DNA from: Hybos culiciformis
Lineage: Eukaryota > Arthropoda > Insecta > Diptera > Hybotidae
Reading direction: 5' to 3'
NCBI GenBank assembly: GCA_964007475.1
Contig: OZ023274.1
Span: 54,641,678 to 54,705,677, forward strand
Length of the DNA stretch: 64,000 bases
Below, piece by piece: positions 17,495 to 30,655 of this stretch. The notes beneath the pieces were generated by a model, which was not told the DNA's origin, ran no database searches, and was given only the letters and a program-made list of their open reading frames with translations. Numbering within the stretch: the stretch's first letter is position 1; the number at the start of each line of letters is the position of its first letter. A program made the position numbers and the translations under genes.

Positions 17495-17712
17495 CAATAA
17501 TACAAATTGGTTTTCGTATAAATCGCATTCTACCACAAAAACCCATATATTTAGAACGACAACCCGCTGACCACAATCGGACTATGTATTCAACACCAAA
17601 AAACACAACCAAACATATTTCCATCCAAAATAATGTTTCATTAGCAAAATCCTGATATGTATCTATTGTTGAAAGGACACTAAATATTAGGCAGACTAGG
17701 ACTAGCATAAAT
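17495..17712 (-). CDS. KCNQ: KCNQ exon: S1 end, S2 and S2-S3 linker
   Basis: This 218-bp exon takes two bases of its first codon from the preceding S1 exon and leaves in phase 1. It encodes [16 protein letters not shown] (rest of S1), the extracellular loop with a possible N-glycosylation site (NET), S2 ([19 protein letters not shown]) with the conserved Glu pair, and the linker [14 protein letters not shown]. Both upstream S1 exons (27.5 and 63.7 kb) end in GT at the same phase, so either can be joined to it. Confidence 0.95.
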
Positions 17713-20700
17713 CTGTAAAATATACAAAAAAAAATATAAAGAGGAAAAAAAATGAGAATTATTATTCAATTCTTGTCAGCAGGGTGTATATGTATGTAAC
17801 TAAAAAAGAAGAAAAAATTTATTTATATTTTTAACACATCAAATTGAATTGAAATGATATCTCTTCTCTTTATTAATTTTGATTTCATAGAAGAAAAAAA
17901 ATAAATTCAACTTTTTCATAATATTTTATTTGTATTTCATTCTGTATGATTATGTTGATTGAATTATTAACCTTAATAATAATAAAAATTACTCCAATAA
18001 TATAGATTATTCACAGTGTTGACACTCTTAGTTGTTTAACCATATCTTCAATTTATGTGTTTGTAATTAGTGACCACGATATTTAAACATAAAACTGACA
18101 AGTTATGTATATTTCAGTAATCATTTGGGTAAAAATTAATTTAAATTGCCTTGAATCATAAATTTTGTGATTTATAATAAAATTTACGGGTGATATAGTG
18201 TTTTTATTCATTATATATAATACTATCTATCACAAAACAATTAAATTTGTGCAGCCAATTTATCGCTTGAAAACTTCCCAAAAAGACAGCTTTTTTCGTG
18301 TGGTTCACATTTCCCATAGTAAAAGAAGGTTCAAAATAAGTTCAATATTTTGTTTATTTTTGAAATTAAAGTGTTGGATGTTTTATTTCTATTTCCTAAC
18401 GAATTTATCCAAAGTGAACATACTATTATAAAAATTAAACTGTATAGCGTGCAATTTTATTTATTGTATGAAAGGGAAAATATTATGAAGTGGCTTAATC
18501 CAAAAAAACTTTTATATTTATAAAAAGGGAATAAATTTATTAAATAAAATATTATAGAGGTTATTTTATTAAATTATTTTTTTGTACAAGGGGTTTTCTT
18601 TTTCTCTGAGTCAATGAAAATGACGTTGTGGTTCTTCCATTACGTATAAAAATTTAATTAGAGTTCTTTTTATTAATTATATAATTAATTAAAAAAAAAT
18701 ATTATCACGTTCACAAAGTTATTATATAATGGCCAAGAATATGCTTTACGAAAATGGCAAATTATGTTAATACGAAAACCTTATATATTAATTCCAAAAA
18801 TATTAATTTTTTAGTTTGAACATCTTGGGTTGTACTCGCTTTCAGTCACGTCAACGCAATTTTAATTAAAATAGTTTCTACCAACGGCTTTCTACAGTCA
18901 ATCTATTTTCATGTTTTTATTAATTACAACGAGAGAAACGGGTCTGCAGATTTGACGTTTGGTTTGTTCATACTATCTACAGACTTGTACTTAATTGAGT
19001 CTTCGAAGAATCTTTTGAAACAAATTTTTGACCTATATTACATAACTTACTTTCAACTTATTTTTAGGAAATTTTTTTTGTGAAAATATAGTTATCAATT
19101 GTAAAAAAAATTGACTAAGAAATACTAAGTTGGTTTTTTAATTTTTTTTTAAATTTTTTTAGAATTATATATTTATTTTTTCTAATTTCAATTAAAAATT
19201 TTTAAAATTTTTATATCGTTAATAGATTTAGTGCTACCACCAAGAAATCTGTCAAAAGAATCACGAAAAGATAGTACTTTAGACTTTTAGAGACTAAGTA
19301 TGTATACTTCTGAGAGTCTTTCTTTCGGATTATGAAATTTTATTTTGTATGGGAATAGACGAATTTAAGATCAAAGAAAGACGTCTTATTGCAAAAGTCT
19401 CAATTAAGTTAAGGTTTTTCTCTATAGTTAATTAAAAAAGTTTTTTTTTTTAATTCCTCATTGTATCCTTATTTTCTTCGCCAACATTCAAATATGAAAT
19501 TAAAAATTATTTAAAATAAAAATAATTAAAAATGAAATAAAATTGTTTTCTTTGATTGTAAATTTTATTATTATTATATTTATTTTTTAATCAAAGAATT
19601 AAATTTATGGTTAGAAAACTGACAGAAAAGTTATACCTATATTAATTTTTTTTTTGGCTAAAAACAAAATGTAATTACAATTTTGAACACGACTGAAAAA
19701 AAAAAGTCTTAAAAAGTTTTTATTTTCATTTACTCTCTTTAACCTTTTATTTAATTTTATTTTATTTATATTTTAGTTTTTTTTTAGCCTTTTTTATGTT
19801 AAGACAGCATTGTTTGTCTTTCAAAAATCATGGCACGTTTCATTACATATTCAGAAAATTTTTGATTTTTTATTTCGGTAAACTTGGATACAGTACAGTA
19901 TAAGAATATTATAAAATTAGCATTAAAAAAAAATTATTCTTATAAAAAAAAAAAATCATTTTGATTGATGTATTTATTTTTTAGAAAATATCAAAATAAA
20001 AATGTTTAAAAATAATTATTTTTTTTTATTATTTCAAAAATGACTTAAATTTTTTATATATAGTAGATACATAAAATTATTAATCTAAATAATGCATCGT
20101 TTCTTTAACATTAGAAAAGATATATATTGAATTTGATGAGTTCGTCTAGTAAATGCCACTTGAAATGTTATTAGTTATATTGGAAGTACATAATTTTACA
20201 ACTTTAAATTTGGTCACTGAAATGGAAGTTGAAAGTGCGAAAATTCTTTATCGAAAAAAGTTGTATATAAAGTTGTATACAAACTTGTATATAAAGGGTT
20301 GCTGAAAATGAGAAAAGTATAAAACTTGAGAAAACAGGAAGCATTTTGGATATATTTCATCTGCTTGTTTGCCCAGTTTTTCTATTTCGAAAACTTATAT
20401 TTAAATAATATTTTGAACAAAAGTCAAGCGAGAAATTAGTCCAATATAAACAAATTACTTCCGAAAAGAATCTAATCTAAAATTTAAAATTTCGAGCACA
20501 AAACGATGCCAAAATTTGAGTAACAAAATTATAAACTAAAACTTTATGTTAAAAAGTAAAAATTAAAGTTTATAAATCTTTTTTTTTCTATTTTTTACCA
20601 CCAAGAATAATATTGTCATATGAAATAAAAAAAAAATATATCAAAGTAATTTGATATTCAACAGTGAAGAATGAATGTGTTAAAAATTTAAATGGACAGC

Positions 20701-23700
20701 ATTATGTTTTTCATACATACAAAGTAAATGAATGCACAGTGGTTGATGTGGGGCAAAAATGTAAAAAAAAAAATCATTAAAATTTAAGAAGACAAAAAAA
20801 TAAATGAAAATATTTTTAAAATGAAAGCATATGGTGCTATTTTTTTGGAAAACTAAAACTCATTAGGAAAAACTACAGATTTTTTTTTTTATTATTTCAT
20901 TCAAGTGTTAAATCCTTTGGGAAAATTATCTTTTTTATGATAAACATTTTTGAAGGAAATATATTTAAAAAAAAATAATAAGGTCTTTTTTTAAAGTTTT
21001 ATTAAAAAATAAAAAATAAATCGTTTCAAAACTTATAAGCTCCATTTCCTAATGACATATTGGTGTAACTCATAAAATATGTAAATAAATTTTAATTTGT
21101 TTTTTATTTCTAATTTTTTTTCTTTTCCTATATCCCCGGCTCGTAACTTAAATAATTATAAATACGACGAAGCTTGATCTTACATGTAAAGGAAAAAACA
21201 GCCAAAGACATTTTAACACTCGCTGGTTTAAGATTTATAACAAACAAATCACTTCCAAAAATTTATTATATTATGCAATTGACAGAATTTGAATGAAACA
21301 ATAAAATAATGAAAAAATCCAACATATAATCTAAATTGAATTGGGAAAAAATTGTCCTTCCATTTAGTGAAATTTAAAAAAAAAAAAAAAGGGTAATATC
21401 TTTATGTAAATTTATTAAAAAAAAAATTCTAATAGAATTACGGTTTGAAGAAACTATCAATTTTAGTGGACCAGAAAACTTTTTGTAATTTATAAATAAT
21501 AATTCAACAGAAAAAAAAAATCAATCAATGAATTGTGAAATATTGAAAAGGATCCACATATATTTTAAAAAACTGAAGTAGCTATCCATATTTCCCTAAA
21601 AAAAATGTATATTATTTTTTATTATTAAAATAAATATGATGGTGTTTAAATCAATTTATATATATATTTTTTTTTGTGAATATTGGGATTAAAAAATTTT
21701 CCATTTATTAAACATACGACATTTAATTTATCATCCGACGCTATTGATGTCTAAAAAAAAAATATGTATTATTCTAACAAAATATGTATTTTAAGTTCTG
21801 ACATATTTTGAAGTTTTTTTTTAAGTATATTTTAAAGTAGTTTATTAAGTTTTGTTACCAAAATATGACAAAACTTGAAAATTTTATGTATAAAAGGAAA
21901 ATGGTTAATGGGGTTTTCATTTCAAGTTTTTATGATTTTTTTATTTATTTTTTTTGGGTATACAACTACAATTCATGACAAAATATAAGAAAATATAGTT
22001 TGTAATATAAAAAAGAAAATATTTTTAGTTATATTTCATGTGATGTTGATGACATTGGTTTATATTTATTAATTTTTCATAACATTTTATTTCATATTTT
22101 GCAAGAGAAAATTCATAAAACTATGTACAAAAAAAATAAAATAAAGTTTTTATATTTTTTTGCAGTTTTATTCTTTTTTTTTTATTTTACAATTTTACTT
22201 ATTTCTGATAATATAATTTTTTTATGCAATTTTCTTATATTTTTTACTTTTCCAGCAAAATTGAAACAAAATAATATTATTTTTATTATTTTTTATGATT
22301 TTTTCTTTGTTGGTTTAAGATTTTTTTTTTTTAAAAGAAAGAATAGAAATGAAGAAAATTTACAGGAAAAAGTCCTTTGGTCAACTTTTTAAGAAGATTT
22401 TATGTTCGAAACATTTCTTGAATTGATCTTAAAAGTTACATTAAGTCGATATAAGTCGATAAATTAGAAGACAGCATTAAATTTTTAAATGTGTGGTGTT
22501 GTTGATAAGACAATATTTTTATTTTAGATTTTAAAGTTTTGTTGACTTAACACTTAACTAATTTTATTAAAGATTCAAAAATTAAATTTTACTTATAAAT
22601 CTATTTCTGAAGACTTGTTTTTGGTTACTCCAAATAAAAATTATTATATTTCAATTATAACACTCTGTAAGAATAATTTAAAATTTGAAATGATGTTCAT
22701 TTTAGAATCCTTAAAAAACATAATTTTTCAATTTATCTTGTATGTATATATAATGTGTACAATGTGCATATTTTCATGTAAGGATCGTATTTCATATATA
22801 AGAAAATATATTTATCTAAATTTAAAAAAAATAAATATGAGGAAAATTTCAAATTTCAACCACATTGACAAATAATGATGATTTAAAAATAAAACAATAT
22901 TTTCCTTTATATGGATATGTGAAATTTTTTTTATATTAAATTGTAATTTTTCTACATAATGTGTAAGTAAGTTCTGCCCAGTGCAATTTCAACAAAATTC
23001 GTTTAGTTCTATTTTTGCTATACGAATATTCATATATCTTTTAATGAAATTTTACACATTTTTGGCTTAATATGAAAATTATTGAAAATAATATTGATTT
23101 ATGTATAAAAAAAAACATTAAAATGAAAATTATTTAATTTTGTTTTTTCGAAGAATATTATTCGAATTAAAATCAACATTACTGTTGGGGGTTTATTTTT
23201 ATTGTCAGACAATGTAAATGAAATATTATGTCATATTATGTGTGTATAAATTTTTTGAATTAAAAATATTTTAATAAATAAAATAATATTTACATCATAC
23301 GCCTATTACAATTAACTCTAATTCATTCATAATTATATAAATATGTACCTACTTATAATTTTGTTTAGTACTTAGTTTTAGTATTGAATTTTCATATTGC
23401 TCTGTATTTGTTGTTGCTATTATTATTATTTACATATAGAGTGTAAATACATTTTTGTAAATAAAGCTATTTGTTATATTTTTTTTAATTCAGGAAAAGT
23501 TTTATGGTATATACAAATAGACAATGATGTTCAAAACATTAGGACTCTTTTTATATTTTTCATAAAATTTATTATGACAAAAAATAAAAAGATTTTCCAA
23601 GTCAAATTTGGTGCGAAAAAATTATTTTCCATAAGTCTATGTTTTGAAATTTTTAATGGCTCGTCATTACATAAATCCACCAGCAATGCCATTTGAAAGG

Positions 23701-26700
23701 CAATGTCCATTAGGGGCCTTAGGGGTGACGTGAATAAAATTCTTGAAAAAACAAAAAATTTCAATTACATATTAACTATCAAAAATGTTGTAAAATGTAA
23801 AATTAATGGTGATTTAAGAAATTTATAAAAATTACAAGCTCAAGAATAATGAAATTACAGCTGTGCCGAAATGATAATAAAAAAATGTTTGCGTGAAACA
23901 ATTTAATAATTATAATTTTTCTTATTTCTAGGAAAAATCCAGCATTATATCAGAAACTATAAATATTGTATAACTTACACCATTTGATGTTGTTCTTTCA
24001 ACTAGAAATGTAAACTTTATGTTAACCAACATAATTCAAATTTATATTATAATCTTATGTTAATTCATTTACTTCACACAACGTTAGTTTTTATAATAAA
24101 TCATACTAAAAAATTTCACATCTGAATGAAAACCAAAAAAAAAAAAAATAATAATAATAAAAATAATTTATGAACAAATATGAAATGAAACCATAATTGT
24201 GTTGATACTGTTCTAAAGAGATATGTAATTATGTTCCGCAATAAAGGGTTATGTTTTAAAAATTAAATAAAAATGCTATCAGAATGAGTAAAAAATTTAA
24301 TAACGTAAAATAGCAGCATAATAAGATTTTGAAAAATGAATTTTCTTAAGAGCATAAAAGTTTTTATGTATAGTTATAAGAAGGAAAAGAGGATAACTTA
24401 AAACTTAAATGAAGTGCTTTATAAAATATAATTAGAATAATATATTAATTTTAAGAGACTTTTAATTTAAGTATTTGTTTATTATTAAAAAATAATTTTA
24501 TTCTTGATTTAAGAAAAAAGATTTTCAGAAAAATTCAGGCAATTAGTTTTGATCAAATCAGCCATATGTATGTGTGGCTGAAAATTGATTTATTATTGGG
24601 AACACAATGTGCAATTTAATATTGATGTAAAATGTAATGAAATATTATGTACACGTTTGTACATATTATGTTTTTATGGGATATATAACTGTTTATTTTT
24701 GATAATACTAAAATGATTATGTACTATAATAATTTTAGCAACCGTCTGTGGTTGCTCTAAATTTGAGGCATCCAGATGAGTGGCACGATCACAAGTTTCT
24801 AATATAAAAAAATGTAACATGGATCTATTCGAAATGACTATAATTCTAATGAAAATTTAATGCGATGCATTTTGATAATATTGTAAGGACTGTATAACCA
24901 CTACACTACAAGAATAAATTGAATTAGTTTTTTAACAATTATTTTTAAGTCCTTTCTTCACTTAAAGATATTAAGTTTGAAAACCAACAGACCATTAACA
25001 ATTATTTTTAAGTCCTTTCTTTACTTAAAGATATTTAGTTTGAAAACCAACAGACTATCAAAATATCTTCTTTTTTTTTGTAAACGGAAACACTTTATAA
25101 GATATTCGTTGAAAATTTTCTTCAACATAAAAACCAATAATGTAAAGAGAAAAGTTCAAGACCACAAGGATTTATTATTATTTTTTTTTAAAACGAAATA
25201 TCCTTAAGTTAAGAATGTCGTTAAAAATTCATTAAACTAAAAAAAAAAAACTATTAAAGTAATGTATTTTTTTTTAAAGATATACGCGTATTATTTCGGT
25301 TTATAAACTAAAATTTTGGAGAGGACGTCTTTTCTTATGGTGCAAACAAATCGAAGTTGCTTGTATGCAAGCTAAATATTGTTACATAATTGCTGGATTC
25401 ACTTGTCAGATCTTAATACTCTATATTATACATACAAAGTAGGTTAGAAAAGTAACAATATTACTCGTATATGTATAAGTAGTCTAATGTTTGATATTTT
25501 CGGTCTGTCATTGGTTTTTCGCCAACGAAATAAAAGTTTTATTTTAAGCTCACTTTGTTGTATGTTATGAAAAGTAATATTTTAAAGTCCAAACAGAATA
25601 GAAAACTAGTGAGATAATATTAAATTTAAATTAAATAACTAAACAAATGTATAGTACATGTTTTTAAATGCAGTATTTATTTACATATTTTTCAGTACAT
25701 AATATATTTATTTTATTTAGATTTTTACAAAAATTTGAATATAAAAGATATGGAATTTCAATTGAAAACAAAAAATATTAATGACTCTGATTCAGGTAAA
25801 ATATGATTACATTTAATTTGTTGATGAAGGAAAAGAAATGGATGAAGGTAAGTAGAACGAAAATATTTGTTTTAGAAATATTTTCTCTAACTTTATAGAT
25901 TCATTTTTCTTTCTAATTACAGATCGAAAAAATATTATATATTTACATTATCATTAATTTTTGTTAATTATAACCACAAGCTGAAAAAAATTATGTTCTC
26001 TAGGAAGAAAAATCCAAATTTCATGAAGAATAATGTGTTTGAAAAGCAAACTCTTTAAATTTCTTATTTTATTATAATTATAATTATTTTATAATTAAGT
26101 ATTTTATATTTTATAATTATTTTATATTTTATAATTCTTCATAATATTGATATTAAGAAATAAATTATAAGTCATTTTAATGATGACTATATCTATTTTA
26201 ATAAAAAAATAAAAAAACTCATGAAATTATTTTTTTTAATTATTTTTAAGGAAATTAGAAATATATATTTCAATTAAAAAATCTAAAATTTTTCCTGTGT
26301 GACACATTTTCAAAGAGAAAACATTAGGCTGTCTAAAAAATAAATTTTATGCCTAATTTTTAAAGGCTAAAAACCTTTAATGAAAGTTACATCTCAAAAA
26401 CGTTTCGCTATTTTGATTAAGATATTTGATTGTCCACAACTAAATATTACATACCCTCTATTCCAAACTTCAAAAAAAATATTGTTTTTTATTTACAGAA
26501 AAAGACTTTCATAAGGTCATCATTCAATGAAATTTTCTACAATGAAGATTATGTTATCTTCCAATTTTGTCTCAGATTTGAGTTGAAAAAAAAAAAATAA
26601 TCTGTTAATGGTTAGACAAATATTTACAGATATTTAATAATTCAATTCAATTGGATATAAAATTAAATTCTAAATTATAAGGAAATACTTTTTGCCCACA

Positions 26701-27526
26701 AAATGGAAAACAAAAATTTTTACTGTGTTTTATAAAAAGGAAAAGTATCACAATTTTTTTTTACAAAACTGTATCAAAACAAAAGGATAATTTTCAATTT
26801 TTTGTTAGAACTATTGTTCAAAAATATTATGTTGAATCCTTTTTATGTTTTTTGGGATACACTTTTAGGAAAAAAAGGGTTATCTTTCTTTTGTTATTGA
26901 ATATTTAAAAAAAATAAAAATATTTTTTAATAAGTGAATTGAAATTTGGTAAATTCATGATTTAATAAAAATATAATTTTTTTCAATGGGTTTTTAGATG
27001 GAAACTAGAAATAGATCCATACTAGAACAAGATTGTCGACAAGAGCTGAATTTTACAAGAAAAACTCTTTTGACGTACACCATATTAATAACAGGGAACT
27101 ACACTGAAATTTACCAAGCTCAGACTTCTAACGAAAACGCAAATTTCAATGGAAATAGTTTTTTTTAAAAATTGTTTGAGACATGTTTTTCCAATAAAAA
27201 ATAAAAATTACAATAAAAAAAATAAAGAACAAAAATGTTTGGCGTAACCTGATTTTTCAGAGGGCATTTGGGACCCAATTTTGGAAAAAGTTCACGACTC
27301 ATTTTTTCGAGAAATCTTTTAAATAAAAAAATCCGTTTAAAGATAGAGTATTTCAGTCTTTTTGAGTTTAGTGGCCTCTCAATGTACTATATTGAAATTC
27401 CAAGAGACGACTGAAAATTTTCATCATTGTTTGAAATTGCTTAAATTATTCTTCCTTACATTATTACATTCTGGAAACGGGGAATAGGTTTTAAATTCCG
27501 ACAACTTATTTTTTTTTTGTACTTAC
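17713..27526 (-). other. KCNQ: KCNQ intron up to the alternative first exon; repeats only
   Basis: This is 9.8 kb of AT-rich intron. Visible content: a two-copy 63-bp tandem duplication at about 24932-25056, a low-AT island at 23660-23735, short hairpins (for example GCAACC/GGTTGC near 24741), and many homopolymers. Around 18985-19415, TTAATTGAGTCT-like words occur in opposite orientation, possibly a decayed inverted-repeat element. No coding exon was recognised. Confidence 0.6.
24932..25056. repeat. Two-copy tandem duplication, unit about 63 bp
   Basis: Two adjacent copies contain AACAATTATTTTTAAGTCC then AAGATATT and AGTTTGAAAACCAACAGAC, with only a few differences. The duplication is recent and non-coding. 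Confidence 0.8.
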
Positions 27527-28596
27527 ACAGAAAAATGGTAAACAAAGCAACACCATCCAACTGGATGTTCCAAGAAACAATAACATCTTTCTTGAAATGT
27601 CTTACCACGACGATGATGGAATATATATTTAGCTTTGAATTCTTGATCAATAGGTAATGCTATCGGATAATATGGATCCGGTACACCGACTTGTTGTCCA
27701 TTTGATTGTTTATTATTATTATTATTTGTTTCTTCAGCAGTTATCACATTATCCTTTTCGCAAATACCATTTGTATTATCTATTGCTGCATTTTTAATTC
27801 TGCCACGGCGTCGAATTGGCGTCGGAACTCGCCTGTGATGAGGCTCAAAATGCTGTCCTCGGTTTGGTTTGAAACGTCTTAAAAAATTAAAAGGCGACTT
27901 AGAAACATTCTGAATTATTGCTCTATTTACTGAAGCGGATTCAATATCATCAGCAAATTCATTTTCAGAATTTGAAAGAGTTGCATAGGCACATGAAGGT
28001 GAAATAGCAGCAGTTGATGTCTTTTTAAGTGGAGTTTTCATAACAGATAAAACAATGTCATCGTTTGTAGCAGCAGAGACAAATGGTTTTACTTCATCAA
28101 CAGAACGTGATTTATATGATTGTGAATATAAATTGCTAACTTGATGTATATCACTAAAAGAATATTCACGGTGATGATGATGATGTTGCTGATTGTTTTT
28201 TGCTGGCATAATTATTGTTTTACTTGCAGCAATAGCAGCCGGTTGTCTACCTTGTTTCATTTCATCACGCATCAAACGAATATTATGTGATTGCCGGAAT
28301 AGAGTCTCCTGTTCCTCTCTATTCATTGCAATCGAAGTAGCACCAAAAAATGCGGACAGCATTTGGTTAGTCGCTTCTTCAGATTTATTAACGTTTTCGT
28401 TATCTTCTTCTTGGCGACTTAGATTAATTGTAGATTGTTGAAAATATGAAAAATCGGACTATCATCTAGTACTCGGTAATGATAAAAGTGACGTTTCTGT
28501 AGTTGGTGAAATATTTTCTAAACTATAATGTGAATTTAATGAATTTAAATTTGATTGATGTGGCGTTGTTGTTGTTGTTGATAGTTTTCTTGCCAT
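27527..28596 (-). CDS. KCNQ: KCNQ alternative first exon: long N-terminus and variant S1
   Basis: The ATG at 28596-28594 has a strong insect-type context (TACAAATGG) and an in-frame TAA 15 bases upstream, so this looks like a first coding exon. The frame reads 44 codons (starting MARKLSTTTTT), meets tandem stops TGA TAG at 28464-28459, then stays open in the same frame to the donor TCTGT|GTAAGT at 27527. The first Met after the stops is at 28362. The cytoplasmic N-terminus is low-complexity (His-rich near 28180, Asn-rich near 27720). It ends in a pre-S1/S1 segment (TFQERCYCFLEHPVGWCCFV, then YHFSV) that parallels the exon at 63.66-63.82 kb. The donor phase is identical to that exon. If the stops are real, translation must start at or below 28362 or read through; otherwise this is a sequence error. 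Confidence 0.8.
28459..28464 (-). other. KCNQ: Tandem in-frame stops TGA TAG inside the alternative KCNQ first exon
   Basis: Minus-strand codons 45 and 46 counted from the ATG at 28596 are TGA and TAG, followed immediately by the open frame SDFSYFQQ and onward. The frame is the same before and after, so the interruption is either recoded, bypassed by a downstream start, or the result of two compensating base errors: the +1 frame across this point reads VLDDSP. Confidence 0.85.
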
Positions 28597-29384
28597 TTGT
28601 ATTTTTATTTATAACAAGAAAAATAATTTAATTGCTTTGAATAAAGGAATTATTAGCATTAGATAATTTAATTTAAATATTGCGGGCGAACGGTTATTGA
28701 AAAAATGTAATTTTATGTTATAAAAACGATATGCATATTAAATAGTTATGAATTTTGTAGTTTTTTTTTTTTTTAATTTTGGGTTACCAGAATATGTTTC
28801 TATTTTATGTTAAATTTTGAATTTTTTTTTAATTTTTAATGAAAAATTTATTCTTAATTAGGTATTTATAAATATTGCAAAATTTTATATTAAAAAAAAT
28901 TTTAAGTGCACTAAAATTTTATTAGATTTTTATTTATTAAGATTTTTTTAAAGATTTTTTTTTTTCAAACATACATTTACATTTTTATTTCACTAAATAT
29001 TAAGTTCTGCCGTTATTGATTGAATTTTCGATCAATAATATTTAATGGCGCAATATTGGAAATTATCACAGAAAAATAAAAATTAACTAAACTGAAGTTT
29101 GTATTTTAAAAATTACAACATACAAAAATTTAAATAAATATTTTTTTAAAATTATTATTGTACTATTTATTTTTTGGATTTTATAATTTACTAATTAAAA
29201 TATTCGTTACACATTTTTGTGTTTTCAAATATATATAATTTAGTTTTCTAAAGAAAATATTATTATTTTTTTTAGTGTTTATGATAATATTGTAAAAAAA
29301 AATTACTACTAATTTTATCAATGAAAAATTTTATGCATAACCTTATACAGTTTTCAGATAAAGTATAGGTATATATTATATATA
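28597..29384 (-). other. Sequence upstream of the alternative KCNQ first exon
   Basis: This region would contain the alternative promoter and 5' UTR. It is AT-rich with no clear TATA/initiator pair at a convincing distance; the TTATAAATA at about 28602-28611 is too close to the ATG to serve. No other feature was recognised. Confidence 0.4.
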
Positions 29385-29393
29385 GATTTAAAG

Positions 29394-30444
29394 GGGAGCG
29401 GGTCTCTTTGCAAATTCCATATTGCAAAAGTCTATTTGGCCGAAAGCCACTTATCAAATTTGTATGTTTCGCGAATCTCCATTTCACAAAAAAAACTCTT
29501 TAACAAAATTCCATTTGGCCTAATGCGACACTTCGCAAAAAGATATTTTTCAAAATACCAATTCACAACATTTAATTGAGACACTTCGCAAAAGTATAGT
29601 TTAACAAATTTTTTTTTATTGCACAAATATGATGAATAGAATATTAAAGGTTTTTTTTAACTGTAAAAAAAAAGCATTTAGGATTTTATAGGCTCATGGA
29701 TGAAATCCGAAAAGAAATATTGTACATATGTAACGACTGAAATAAAAAAATTTGAAATGGGTGGGCCACCAGCAGTAAAAAAAACAAAATATTACTTAAA
29801 AGATAAAAAAATTAAAAATATTTTGAAAAGAAAAGACGATTATAGGGAAGTCAAACTATTATTTTTGATTGCCGAGAATTTAAAATTAAAATAATTTTTT
29901 TAAATAAAAATATTAATTTTCTAATTATGTACATACTGGTTATGTACGTATTGAATATTAAAAAAAATATATATTAAATATTAATTTTTTAATATTATTT
30001 CTTATATTTACAAACTGGATTTGTATTATAATATTAAAAAAACAGATATTAAAAATTCAATAAAATTTCTTAAAATTAAAATGCATATAATTGGAATTGT
30101 TTAATTTAATAATATGCATTTATGATAATGCAACATATTTTAGTGCATGCTAAATATACATTTCGCAACTAGCCTTTTTGGCGTAATTCACATTTCGCGC
30201 GCGCGCGCGAAATGTGAATTACGCCAAAAAGGCTAGTTGCGAAATGTATATTTTGCCAAAAGTAGTAGTTGCGAAATGTCCTTATGCTAACTGGAAAGTT
30301 GTTAACTGTCTCATTAGGCTAAAGCGAACGTTTGTTAACTATCCGTTTTGCGAAATGGTTCTTTTGAGAAGTGTCTTTTTTGCCAAATGGAATTAGGCAA
30401 AATGTCTTTTTGCGAAATGTCTTTCGGCAATTCGGGTAACACCC
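29394..30444. mobile_element. MULE-like foldback element, 1051 bp, 9-bp target duplication
   Basis: The 9-base string GATTTAAAG lies directly at both edges (29385-29393 and 30445-30453). The element begins GGGAGCGGGT and ends ACCCGAATTGCC-like on the reverse strand (GGGTGTTACCC when read inward), so the ends are short imperfect inverted repeats starting GGG. Both arms are packed with degenerate copies of words such as CATTTCGCAAAA and TTTTGCCAAATGG in opposite orientation. A 9-bp duplication is typical of Mutator-like elements; an 8-bp reading (hAT type) is possible. A 64-codon open frame at 29700-29894 (+) contains MGGPPAVKKTKYYLKDKK, reminiscent of the GGGPP motif after Myb/SANT-like domains; this is tentative. 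The element lies in a KCNQ intron. Confidence 0.65.
30152..30253. repeat. Perfect 102-bp palindrome with (CG)7 centre
   Basis: The left half (30152-30202) is the exact reverse complement of the right half (30203-30253), with no spacer. The centre is an alternating CG tract of 14 bases at 30196-30209. It lies off-centre inside the GGG-ended foldback element and uses the same CATTTCGC words. It could extrude as a cruciform, and its centre could adopt Z-DNA. Confidence 0.95.
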
Positions 30445-30655
30445 GATTTAAAGAGCATATCAAAAATTTGTATTCAAAATTTACAGACAGTGAAAACTAA
30501 ATATTCTAAATACATGATTCAGATGGATTGTATTTGGCAATATTATTTATTCGAAATGTAGATTTAATAGTTTTGTCTACAGTTTTTCAGTCATAATATG
30601 TTTTTACCATTTTAAATAATATAAAAAATATAGTCGTAGCCAAGTTAACTATAAC

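Noticed and set aside
24741..24800. Possible small structured RNA (GCAACC-loop-GGTTGC and a GC-richer patch)
   Set aside because: A six-base stem alone is not enough; no tRNA cloverleaf, snoRNA box or other RNA signature could be assembled.
28193..28441. Plus-strand frame with a hydrophobic start
   Set aside because: It is the antisense shadow of the alternative KCNQ first exon.
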